Positions 1-10,000 of a stretch of DNA of 64,000 nt are shown in pieces. The number at the start of each line of letters is the position of its first letter. Positions within the stretch are counted from its first letter, which is position 1. Below the pieces are notes generated by a model. It had not been told where the DNA came from. It searched no databases and was given only the letters and a program-made list of their open reading frames with translations. This DNA comes from Puffinus mauretanicus (lineage: Eukaryota > Chordata > Aves > Procellariiformes > Procellariidae), in assembly GCA_023333565.1 (NCBI GenBank), contig JAJKFH010004158.1, positions 992,001 through 1,056,000 of the forward strand. Reading direction: 5' to 3'. A program made the position numbers and the translations under genes.

Positions 1-1430
1 ACTATTTTTGATCTTCTGTTATTGTTTTATCTTGTTACACTTGTCACATCTTATTCAGTAAGGTGAGATTGTGTTCAACTGGGAGGCAAAGGAGTCTGTT
101 GCTAAATAATACAGCTGCTCGCTTAAAAACATAGGATTTGGCCAAATTTGGCTCAAACTGGACATCGAGAGCGCAACAGAGTTTTCCTGTGATGAGCGGA
201 CATCCATGACTCCGCTCTGACTACCACAGGACAAATCTTTCGTATGCAGAAATTATTGTCCAAAATCATCCCACTATTGAGGGTTATGTCTTTCCTCGCA
301 CATACAGTTTCTAAGTTGTTTTGTAAAGTTTGTAAATGGTTTGAGGCATGATTAAAACATGTAAAAAAAACCATACCAAACCATTCAAAAGGCTAAATCT
401 AAATATTTGAGTTATAAATTGCCTGTGCAAAATCAAAACCCATATAATACTTCAGAGACAAATTAAGAAACCAAAAATATTGTAAGTGCTGCACATTTTA
501 CCACGCATGTCAGCTAAAACTGCTCTCCAATTTGCCCCGAGTGTCATGTAAATTACCACGTAACATCCTTTTGACCATTGATATATTGTAATTTCATCAA
601 ACGAGCATACAAATCAAATAGCCTCCAGACTTTCTCAGTATTAATGAAAAAGCATTTGTTTCCAGGCACATACAGTATTAACTTATTAGTATTAACAGTG
701 CAACATACCAGTGACAGTTGGTTCTAAGAAAAGCTTACATCTCTAAAAACCCTCGATTTTCTTTAAAGCTTTAAAGAAAGCCCCTGTGCTCTGTGGCAAC
801 ATTGATAAGGAAAATGCTTTGCCTGTGGAGCTAAGCCCTCCACGGGCAGTAATTAGCAGCGACTGACAGACCCAAAATGCTGAGGAGCCCAAGACAGGCT
901 TTTCTTTTTCTTTTCAACCTGTCTTGGGGTTGAATTTTAAGTTCTTTCCCCACCCTCAGGTCACTTTTGGTGGGGGGGGGGTAGCGGGTGGTGGCCTGTG
1001 TGAAGGATGCATTACTAGATCCCAGGCAACGCCGACCCACCAACTGGATCCGACTGAAGTGCTAGCCACAGGTAGGAAGATTTCAGATACAGGGGACAGA
1101 CAAATGCGGCGGTTCACCATCGGAAAAAAGATGCATCTGTAGGGTGATCACTATCAACGCAGAAAAACAGAGCGCTAACTAATACTCATGCTGCAAGCGG
1201 AAAGTATCCTTCCTGGCACACGTTCAGGGAGTTCGGATTGCAGACGTTTTCTCAGCGTCAAGAAAGCAATCCAAAAACCATCAAATTAAACAAAACCGAA
1301 GCCTGGGCAACCACCCCCTACACACACCACACACAAACCTAAGCACTTATGTGGGCTCCAGCAATAACGTATCGTAATTAATTTAGTGTAAAGCATCCTA
1401 TATACTGGGAGCAAGAGGGCACGATCTCAG
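1..1430. other. Non-coding stretch, no gene recognised
   Basis: AT-rich sequence with only short open frames and no recognisable protein similarity. It contains a run of ten G (972-981) inside a locally GC-richer segment and a short CA-rich piece near 1318-1338. It ends at a CpG-rich patch. I see no splice-flanked exon and no tRNA-like box pair. Confidence 0.6.
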
Positions 1431-1440
1431 TCTTTCTTTC

Positions 1441-1630
1441 CGTTCACATCCTCTGGCTCCATTTCCTGGAGCGCCGCACGCGCCGATCTGAACCCATCTG
1501 TGGCAGAGCCCGATAAGCCATGTCCAGCCATCCCGGCTGGGGAGCTCGCCCGGGCAGAGCGCGCAACACTCGCCCTCCCTCCTCCGCTGCTCTCTCCCGT
1601 GATCCTCTGCATCTTTATTCACAGCGCGCC
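1441..1630. promoter_or_regulatory. Short CpG-rich patch (CpG-island-like)
   Basis: By hand count, 1441-1620 is about 60-70% G+C with roughly 15 CpG dinucleotides, close to expectation for its base composition. The surrounding AT-rich DNA is visibly CpG-depleted. It includes a CpG cluster at 1471-1485 and GC-rich sequence at 1545-1565. At about 190 bp it is shorter than a typical promoter CpG island. It could be an orphan island, an unmethylated enhancer core, or the promoter of an unrecognised transcript. Overlapping minus-strand frames over 1398-1730 match nothing I know and are probably a by-product of high GC. No TATA box or initiator can be assigned, so orientation is open. Confidence 0.45.
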
Positions 1631-2639
1631 CTGCAACTGAAAGACCTTTCACTGCCTGCCCCAGCTGGCCTCTCTCGCTTTTGAATCCCCAACAAAACAT
1701 CTCCCCCCGCCCTTCCAAGAAGATTGTCATGGTTAATCCTCCACTTGCAGAACTGCATTATCTCGTCAATGAAATCGCAAAATTTCTTCCAGCCCGAATC
1801 ATGATGTGATCGTTTCATCTCCTGTTCGCTCAAAGCTGATTTTCACAGGTCTCGAGCACATGGTCTAGCTGGAAGTTTTAATGAAAACACCACATTTCAT
1901 CGGAGCTGCATCGTTTCAGAGACATACTTTTTCCTTTTCGAACTAGGGTAGACCTAAAGTATTTAAGTCAACAGGTCAGTAACTAAGAAGATGGGAGGGC
2001 TGGACTCAATTTTATACATTGTCTAATTTTGCAACTTGTGATGAAAAAACTTGCCCTGGTTGACACAGACCAGAGACTTGAATTTTTATTTCCCAGCTCA
2101 GTAATGTAACGGTCCTTCTCTAGGGCTTATACATCTTCTGCACACAAAGAGACTTTTGTAGTTCACCAGAGGATGAAAGCTAATTGTTGAAGTTGGAGAG
2201 GCACTGTCAGAAGCTCTCCTCTCGCATGGGGTTTTGTGGAGCACCCCGGACCCCAGGTGTATTGCTTTGCAGCCGGAAGGGTTACCTTACCACCTCGCGT
2301 GACCTCCCGCACGATGCGGGTCACAGCCTTTCTCCCTGCCCAGCCTCTCTGTCTAGCCCAACTACTCGTGATTGCAATAGAGCGTAAGACGCGATTTAAA
2401 TGCTTGCAGTGACTGACAGTTTCGCCACATCCACCGGCAAGTTGTTCCAAGGACTAATTACCCTCACTTAAAAATATGTCTTGCATTTCCTGTTTGATCT
2501 TTGCTGACTTCAACTCACAACCGCTGGATCTTGTGTTTTTGCCTGCTAGCTTAAAGAGTCCTTTGCTCCAGACATCTTATCCCTCAGTGGGTACTTACAG
2601 ACCATGATTAAATAGCCACTTAACCTTCTCTTCAGTAAG
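1631..2639. other. Non-coding, possible conserved regulatory segment
   Basis: The stretch 1725-1890, next to the CpG-rich patch, is a mixed-composition, non-repetitive sequence with ATTA-like and TGAT-type words and few homopolymers. That texture is typical of conserved non-coding elements near developmental genes. From 2160 to 2450 the base composition rises again. This is a judgement of texture only; conservation cannot be seen from one sequence. Confidence 0.3.
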
Positions 2640-2790
2640 GTGAGTCCTATGAGAGCAGATGGTGCTGAGCACCTCTAAAAATTAGCACTGCAGCTATTTA
2701 TGTCTGCAAATTGCCAGCCGATTGTTTCGTACGGCCGGTTATGGAGAGCTGCTGGCACGAGCGACAGAAATTACAGGTGCTCAGCACGGT
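2640..2790. repeat. Pieces of a palindromic ancient interspersed element
   Basis: Two near-complementary words lie about 100 bp apart: GGTGCTGAGCACC at 2661-2673 and GGTGCTCAGCAC at 2776-2787. The first is followed by CTCTAAAAATTAG and the second by GGTCCGG. Both contexts resemble a degraded interspersed element I recall from reptile and bird genomes, in which 'gaagtcaatggg' arms are followed by a 'ggtgctcagcacctctgaaaatcagg'-like tail. I do not assert a database family name. Similar pieces occur at 6421-6470 and about 9955-10000. Confidence 0.4.
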
Positions 2791-4789
2791 CCGGCATTTG
2801 TTTTTCATACCCCAGTTCCTAAGGGCAAAGGACGCAGTCTCCTGCGTTAGCTAGCCCCGACCTCATACAGCAAGGGCCAGCCCCTGCCGTAGGAGATGCA
2901 CGCTAAATAGGACCAAGTGCCTCAGGACCGAGACACTTGGTCTCTGCAGTGTTGGTACCCAATAAATACCCAAACCGCCTCTGTTGCCAATTTTTGGCAC
3001 TCTGAGGAAAAAGAGGAGATCTCATACTATCAAAGGGAGGAACTGAAGCTGCTCTGTGCATTGAGGGGGAAACCAGGTCCTGGTGTAGCACAGGCAGGAG
3101 CACTGGAGCGACTGGCTGACCGAGCGACAGCAATAGCACCGGCTCTTCCCTCTACTCACCAGAAACATCTCTGCAGCTGCCCGTGGAAGGTGTCACTCCG
3201 TCAAAAATTGCTCTGCAGCTTTCAAGCTTTTCAGACCTTTTGCGTCTCTTCTGCCCAAGCTGCTGTCCTTTGGAGAGCAGCCGAAAGAAGCGTCCCTTGC
3301 CTGAAAGGGTCCTTCACCACAGGGGCACGCCCATTGCCCCTTAGCTTCCCAGAAGCGATCGTCGTACCACAGCGAGTACATCATTTTTGGTACGCTAAAT
3401 AGTAAGACAATTACCTGTAGATTCTGCCCAGGCAGTTTAGCAAGATTCAACTGTTGTAATTCCTCCATAAATAGGCTGGGGATATTGGTGTCAAATACTT
3501 AAAAAAACCTCCAAGTTCCTTTGCTACTGGTGCTGGCCCATACACATTTTGCAGCTGCAGGGTATTCCCAATTAAGACCTCAAAAAGCTCCAAAAGAGGA
3601 ATAAACAGATAGCTCTGAGGAAAACCTTTTCATTTACACCATACTATAAAGATGGCCTTCTTGCTAGGTAATGAAGGAAATGGCATGAATTCCTGGACAC
3701 ACAGGGACGGGACCTGGGAAGATTTTTGGGATGTCAGAACCTACAGCTTTGCACCAGATGGAATACACAACTTCCCACTCACAGCAAACTCCAGCCTTGA
3801 AAGATTTTAATCAATAAATAAAACCAAAAACATCACACCGATTCCCCAGTCATTCCTCCCTCTGTTATTTTTACCTCCTTGTGGGAAATAAGCCCAACGC
3901 TTGCAGTTTTCTGACAAGTGCCTTAATAAACACTCAGGAAGTCGAGAAGAGAGGACACCAATATTGCTTCCTTTAAACTCAGAACTTCCCTCCTGCCCCT
4001 GCCATTTAAACCGCAGATAACCGAAGGCACAGAAAGCACATGAAATGTCAGAATAGGGCCTGTATTGTTCTCATAATTGATAATGACTTCCAATGAACTG
4101 AATTCAGTTCTAATCTGAATGAAACAATCTTTTTGCATCCAGTGAAAGGAGAAAAAGGGTTGCAGCTTTTTAAACCCACCCCCCCGAGAGAATATGCATG
4201 CAAGTGTGCATACATGAAAGGGACAAATGAGACCTGAAGACAGAGAAGAGACAGAGGCAGAAAATGTGAATAAGGAGGAGGCAGGCTATAGGCCTGTGAA
4301 ATACTCTCCAGATTTCCTGCCAGTAAACATCAATTGAATACGAAGCTACTGAAGTATAATTACCTCCTTGTCAATCCTGACATTAACATTTTTCTAACTC
4401 TTCAATGACAATCACTTCTTTCAACACTCCTTAATAACAATTCATTTACTTACCCTTTCACGGATGTGTAGGATTGTCAATAACTTCACATCCTTAAAGC
4501 AAAACTGGAAAGCTGTGGATCAGATACGGCTACTGAAACCAAACTGGATTTCTGAACAGCCAGGATTTTTCAGAGGATTCTTCCCACTTTTTTCAAACAC
4601 CAAACACAGGAACAACATTTTTTAAGAAGTGACTCTATTCATTCTTTTCGATTAACGAAAACTGGAAAATTTAGTCCTCGAAAGGCAAAGGTCATTATGG
4701 ATAAACAGGTCCGTAAGACCCCTTCCCAGCATTTAATTTCAAGCAGCTTAGGAAGTACTTTTCACATATATATGTACATAAAGAATACA
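2791..4789. other. Non-coding, GC-richer then AT-rich, no gene recognised
   Basis: The longest frame is 161 codons (2917-3402, plus strand). It has no recognisable domain, no signal peptide, and a composition that follows the local GC content. Opposite-strand frames overlap it, which argues for chance. A C-run lies at about 4179-4187. No other structure was seen. Confidence 0.5.
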
Positions 4790-4975
4790 AGACAGTCCAG
4801 TTACTGTTCTAGTCTTTTGCACTAACAGGTTGCATGTCTTGGGCAAGTCACTTAGCATACACCTGCTTATTTTTCCAATTAATGAAACACCATAATGGTA
4901 TTCACCTTCTTCCAAATACCAGCAAGAGTAAGGAAAGAAAAACCCAATACAGTGCTTTACATAGCGTCAAGTCCT
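4790..4975 (+). repeat. MIR-like SINE (ancient tRNA-derived), plus strand
   Basis: The core reads TTGGGCAAGTCACTTAG-like (about 4839-4855). After a spacer it continues with AATGAAACACCATAATGGTA and TTCACCT (about 4880-4907), then ACAGTGCTTTACATAG (about 4949-4964). These blocks follow, in the right order and spacing, the MIR consensus elements 'cttgggcaagtcacttaacc', 'tgtaaaatggggataatagtacctacct' and 'acagtgcctggcacatag'. MIR is an old non-autonomous SINE mobilised by L2-type LINEs and shared across amniotes. The copy is strongly diverged, and its 5' tRNA-like part is no longer clear. Confidence 0.7.
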
Positions 4976-6420
4976 ACTGATCAGTCACAGCAGCAATAGG
5001 ATATAACACTTGTCGATGCTTTCTACAGTCCTTCCGAGCCACGACAAACACAATTAAAGCAAACTACTTTGAATAAGAAAGATTAACATCACATTCTTAG
5101 GTATAGCACAGTCCTGTGACCTTCTCCCCCGCTTTTTTTTTTTTTTGTTAAAATCAAGGTCTAGTCCTTCTGACAAGGTGTCTTCAAAATACAAACCCAA
5201 CGAATAGGCTGCATGGAGCAACAGAGTTGGCTTTTCTCTAGTTTTAATTTCTCCAAATGCAGAGTCATCCTGAAAGACTGTAGCAGCTCCTGCATCCACA
5301 CAGCACAAAAAGGTATTTGATCACAGAAGATGGTTGTTCACTGAGATACTGCCCCAGTTGGATGCGAAGGCAATGGAAGGGGCATACCAAGCAAGATATA
5401 GAGGACACTGCGTATTAAACCCTTTTTTGTGATCACCGTGAATTCAGAAAGTGAGTCTGTATGCAGCCAAATAAAGAGAGGATATGAAAATATGAATTGC
5501 ACCTTAAAAAACCCAATCCTGCGCTATGAACAATATCTGGTCCTCAGTCCATTTGTCATACATGGCCCCATACTCTAGCAGCAGGATAAGGACCTAGGAT
5601 GAATCATGATCTCATGATAATTATTGCACTCTCACTTCTATCAAATCTCAGGTGGCATATTTAGACCCTTAATGAACAACTGCCAGTACAGCTAGAGAAA
5701 TACTAGAACACCTAGCCAGCTCGCAGCTCCTCTTCTCAGTGGATCATATCTCTGCCAGTGGTTTATCAGGGCGAAAAAAAACAAGCCATCTTGGTTCTTG
5801 CTGCTAAACAGGCCCCTGCAGGGTCATGTAAGAGAATCCCCATGTTAAAAGGTTAAGAAGTTTCCACAGGATTGCAGGGACAAATCACTGGGAGTAAGCC
5901 TGTCCTCATAATGCAAAAAAAAAAAGAAAAAAAAAAATCTTTAAAACCCCCTTCAGAAAACATCTTCTGTTCTTGACGCACACTCCAGTGCACAGAGACA
6001 GCAGTGTCTCCCCTCTGATTCATCTAGCTACTTAACTTGTTTGCCGTAGAGATGGGCCTGATTATCAGGAACGCCAAGCAATCAGTGCTCAGCATCTTTA
6101 AAAACACAACTAATACTATGTTGTTGGGAAAAAAGCTTTCGATAAATATCACAATTTCTCTGCATCCTTCATTTACAACACCTAAAATAATAATGCCAAT
6201 TAATAAAATCCATATGACAGCAGCCAAACAATGTTGCGCAACAGTATATAACTTCAACTTTAGTCTTGCAATGAAGTCCCGCAGGGAAGAACTCTCTTTT
6301 CTGTGTAGATGTCAGAGAGAGAAACCTAAACAGTTAAATATTACCCAAAAGAAATAAGAAACATTAGGCTTTTTCTATTAAAGATCTGCAGTCGGTTCTC
6401 TCACCTTGGACATGTGCTCT
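4976..6420. other. Non-coding, no gene recognised
   Basis: Contains poly-T at about 5136-5146 and A-rich tracts at about 5915-5938. The minus-strand frame 6024-6257 is hydrophobic (two potential membrane stretches in translation), but it lies antisense to AT-rich sequence, where such frames are common, and it has no recognisable family signature. Confidence 0.5.
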
Positions 6421-6475
6421 TGTGGAAGTCAACAGCAAAACTCCCATTGACTTCAGCAAGAACAAGGTCACGGTC
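6421..6475. repeat. Fragment of palindromic 'gaagtcaa...ttgacttc' element
   Basis: Inverted arms GAAGTCAA (6425-6432) and TTGACTTC (6447-6454) flank CAGCAAAACTCCCA. This matches the layout of the palindromic 'gaagtcaatgg...ctcccattgacttcaatgg' element I recall from turtle, crocodile and bird genomes, which looks like a miniature DNA-transposon-type repeat. The copy is degraded and the family name is not asserted. Confidence 0.5.
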
Positions 6476-8600
6476 CTTCTGTGCTGCTGACTGGGTGATA
6501 GCGCGGTCATAGGTCCTAAATTTAAAAAAGAAATCAATAAAAACAGCCTACAGCTGTCTAGTTACATCTCCCCAGCTACCTACAGACTCACATTGGGGAC
6601 TTTCAGTAGTTTTTACTTTCCGGACAAAAGGTTCGTAGGAGAGTATATGATATGTTAGGCTTTATCTGGACTCTCAAAGGGGTGGTAGCCCAAACACCGC
6701 TGGGATAAACGCAACTTGCCAGTGTCTGGGTGCCCCACTGATGAGGCTGTTCCTTGTAGATTATATGCAACCCACTGTGAACACACGGACAAATATAATG
6801 CTCTCTTTTATGGAGCAGCTAATGTCAACAGTGCTGCCTGCACCGCGTGATTTTACACATCAGGGAAATCCAGCCCAGACGCTTCCTACGTTGCACAGAA
6901 GAGGCATAAAAAGTCAGACCAGATGACTACAATGATTTGGGTATCTGCTTCCATTCATGCAAAACTAAGCACAAAGCTTGTCCTCAATATGTCTAAATAC
7001 AAAACTACCTTGCCTTTTAAAAGAAGAAGGAAAAAAAAAAAAAAAAGAAATAAAGGCCATATGCATGAGCATTCATAGAAAAAAATACAGGTCCTCTCTT
7101 AATAAATATACATATGTTACATTCACACATATACAAACATACATACATATATCGGAATCTTAATTTTCTGCCTTACAGAGAACTGAATTTAATTTACAGG
7201 CATTTCTGTGGCTTTCAAACACTTTTTAAAATCCCTCATTACATTTAGTATTTCCTTTGCTTGACATCAGAAGTAAATATTATAAAACCAATAAAGCCAA
7301 CAGCTTAAGAACCTTGCCGACTGCAATCTAGAGATACAAATCTTCTATATCGCCAGCATCAACTATCCCTTGCCTAAAAAAAACAACTGCTTAACAAATG
7401 AGCGCTTAAATGTGCTTTTACTAAACTTTAGCATAAACTATGCAGTATACGTTCGGTAAACTTTGCACTAGGATTTTAATTAAAACCACTGGCCCGATAA
7501 ACTGCATTGTTTCTACGTCTTTGTTCCCTACATTTGTCAGCTTTTTCTCTCCCCGGCTTCAAGTGAAGAGGCAGATTTGTCTGAAGCTACGGCCAAAGCC
7601 AAAAATCAAAGGCAGTTCCATTTCCTGGGATGGCTGCGAACACAGTTTACGGCGAGGAAATACACCCACGCGCGTTACGGAGGACCTTGGGAGCATCAGT
7701 TCATTGACTACGCTCCTGGCAGCTGAGAGCCGGATCATCAAAAATCCTCCTGAACATGGAAACACACGCGGTGTTGGCAGAGAGACAGCGATCCAATACA
7801 CTCCGCAAAGCAAGGTTCAGGGGAAGGGGGGGGGGGGAAGCTCAAATAGTCAAAAGCAGCCAATCGTCTCTCATTCAGCTTTGCACACTGGCAAAAGCAA
7901 TCCAACATTGACCTGCTGCATTCTTCCTTTCCAAGAAAACTTCCACCATAAGTACCGCGGGTATGAACACGGTTAGACAATGCACGACAGCTGGCGGAGG
8001 GCAGCTTCACAGATACATATTCGCTTATCGGGAGAACTTTTGCCAAAAAGAAGTGTCATCTTCTTCTTCAAACCATAACAATGACATTCTTATAGCATTA
8101 AAAATATCAATACCGTATCAATACTTACAAAACATTATCCCCTAGACAATTCATGGCAGACTAATAGAGAAGCGAAACAAGTGACTTGGAAAATACCGAC
8201 TGCAAAAGCTATCCATGTTAAAGGCAACATTCAGAATTTTAAATAAGCAGCTACAGAGGCAATTTAGGAAAAAATCTATCATGTTGGTATGCACTAAGAA
8301 CACAAGCCTTTAACTAATTAAAAACAACACATTTGATTCTTTCACAAAGCTCTTAATTAAATGTGAATCATCCAAGTAGCAAACTGTTTGCTTTTTTGTC
8401 AACAATTGTAATACATTGCCCAAAACTTTAAAAATTCTATATTAGCAATACGCATCAAAAGACTTGAACTTTCAATCAAACACTGTCTACAGAGGAGCGA
8501 TGAGGCAAATTACGCAACGGTAATTTAACGATCAATCCTTGTCATTTTGGGATGACAGTACTATTTGGAAAAAAGCGAAAGGAAAATGGATTAAAGTGCT
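6476..8600. other. Non-coding, with CpG-bearing segment near 7.6-8.0 kb
   Basis: Mostly AT-rich, with an A-run near 7029-7045 and an AT-rich TACATA-type simple stretch near 7105-7152. The part 7580-7990 carries more CpG than its surroundings, followed by a run of twelve G at 7826-7837. A 178-codon plus-strand frame (7440-7976) covers it. Its translation has no domain I recognise and includes low-complexity glycine from the G-run, so I treat it as chance. Confidence 0.45.
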
Positions 8601-8614
8601 AAAATAAAGACGCT

Positions 8615-8880
8615 TTGTTCATCTGAATAAAACATTTGTAACTCTGGTCTGAGAGGTTACTTTCATTTGCAGCCAGTTTGATTTGCCACTCATCTTCCTT
8701 TGGGAATCATTCTGTTTCAAGTGCATTAAGAGATGATTTATTTGCATAAGCCAACAGAGGGTTATTCTTTCCTCCAAAAAAAACCCAGAGAATGACATTG
8801 CTGTACAAATGAAAGAAAATGTTAACAACTCCTGAAAGTTCTCATAGGTGATTAAAGGAATCATGCCACATATCACAAAA
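8615..8880. promoter_or_regulatory. Possible conserved non-coding element
   Basis: A non-repetitive stretch with several homeodomain/POU-type words, including TTATTTGCATAAG at about 8738-8750 (octamer-related) and repeated CATTTG/TTTG words, and almost no simple sequence. Short minus-strand frames are present but not protein-like. The texture suggests a conserved enhancer. The evidence is composition and motif content only. Confidence 0.3.
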
Positions 8881-9084
8881 TGATTAGTGCCAATGTGGCA
8901 TATATTACATTTTAAGCATAGTTGAGCCTTTGCACTGTTTCCCCAGCTACTAATAAACTTTTTTTTTAAGACACATTAGAAAGATTTGATCTTCAGAAGC
9001 ATGTTTCAGACTGAAAGCAGAAATTACTATCCCTCGTTAAAATCTTTTTTTGTATGTAATTAGGAAATAAGCAGCATCCCTACA

Positions 9085-9450
9085 CATTTATTTTGTCATC
9101 CGTCTTGAGAGAGGAAAGAGCGAAGCCGAAGATGTTCTTGGGAATTATTATGTTGTTCCCTATTTCTGGGAGCAGAGTTGCATCACGGCGCGGCACAAAA
9201 GTAGTTGTCACAAATGTACTGTTGCCATGCCTCCTGTCTGTGGATGTCACTATTGCACTTTGTAATTACAAATATTAAGGGTGACATTCCGTCTCCTGCG
9301 GCAGGGGATACTTCCACAGCAGTCTCCAGAGCAATCTGGTCTTACCGTGGCAGATCTGGGCACTCTCAGCCAGCGCCTGCTACAGTAGCGGCGCTGGGCC
9401 ATAATGGAGACATCGGGTATTCGCTCCACGCCAAACAGGCTTTGAAAGTC
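9085..9450. promoter_or_regulatory. Possible conserved non-coding element
   Basis: Mixed-composition, unique sequence with higher GC and CpG (a CACGGCGCGGCAC word near 9184-9196), followed by an ATTGCACTTTGTAATTACAAAT segment containing the palindrome TTTGTAATTACAAA (about 9258-9271), a paired-type homeodomain-like site. This combination in an AT-rich desert resembles developmental enhancers. No coding signal was seen. Confidence 0.3.
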
Positions 9451-9954
9451 AATTTAGCAAAAATGTTAGCCCAGGGCCTTCTGCCCCTCTTCCTCTCACT
9501 TCCCTGTAACACCGCTTCTTACAAACAAGTGTTTTCATGAGCTTCAATTCCATGTATTTCATCCTTTCAGCTTCCAACCACATGTTGCAAACTGCACAGC
9601 TGGAGCACAATTTGACCATTAGGTTTATCATGATGCCATCCACTCCCCTATTCCTACCCCACACCCCTCCAAAAAACCTCACCTTACCAAACAAACCCTC
9701 ACCAGCCTCGGAGAAACGCGGCTTTTCAAGCACATCCAGGAGGAGCATAGGGAACCAGCTCCAAAACCAGAGGTCTTGACAGAGCAACGCACTACAGAGC
9801 CCTCACACACTCAGAACAAACCCCAAACCAAAACCCAAACACCCTCCAGCTGACATGCTGCTGCTGAATAACATAATAAATGTAATAATTTCCTGAGGGA
9901 AAGGGAGGGATTACGAGAAAGTTGCAACACTATTTATTTGTTAGAAGCTCAGAC

Positions 9955-10000
9955 CAGCTCCTTGAACTTCATTGGGAAGTCTATGAGTGGCAGAATACGA
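9955..10000 (+). repeat. Possible fragment of the same palindromic ancient element
   Basis: CTTGAACTTCATTGGGAAGT followed by CTATGAGTGGCAGAATACG resembles the 'ttgacttcaatgggagt...' arm and following segment of the element seen at 6421-6475. Short and diverged. Confidence 0.3.

Noticed and set aside
2917..3402. 161-codon plus-strand frame as a gene
   Set aside because: No recognisable domain, follows local GC-rich composition, overlapped by frames on the other strand, and no convincing splice context.
6024..6257. 77-codon membrane-like minus-strand frame
   Set aside because: AT-rich sequence commonly yields such frames; no family signature or splice context.
7440..7976. 178-codon plus-strand frame as a gene
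   Set aside because: The longest frame in the window, but it runs through a G12 homopolymer and has no family resemblance. A pyrimidine tract near 7540 could be an acceptor, but no donor supports an exon.
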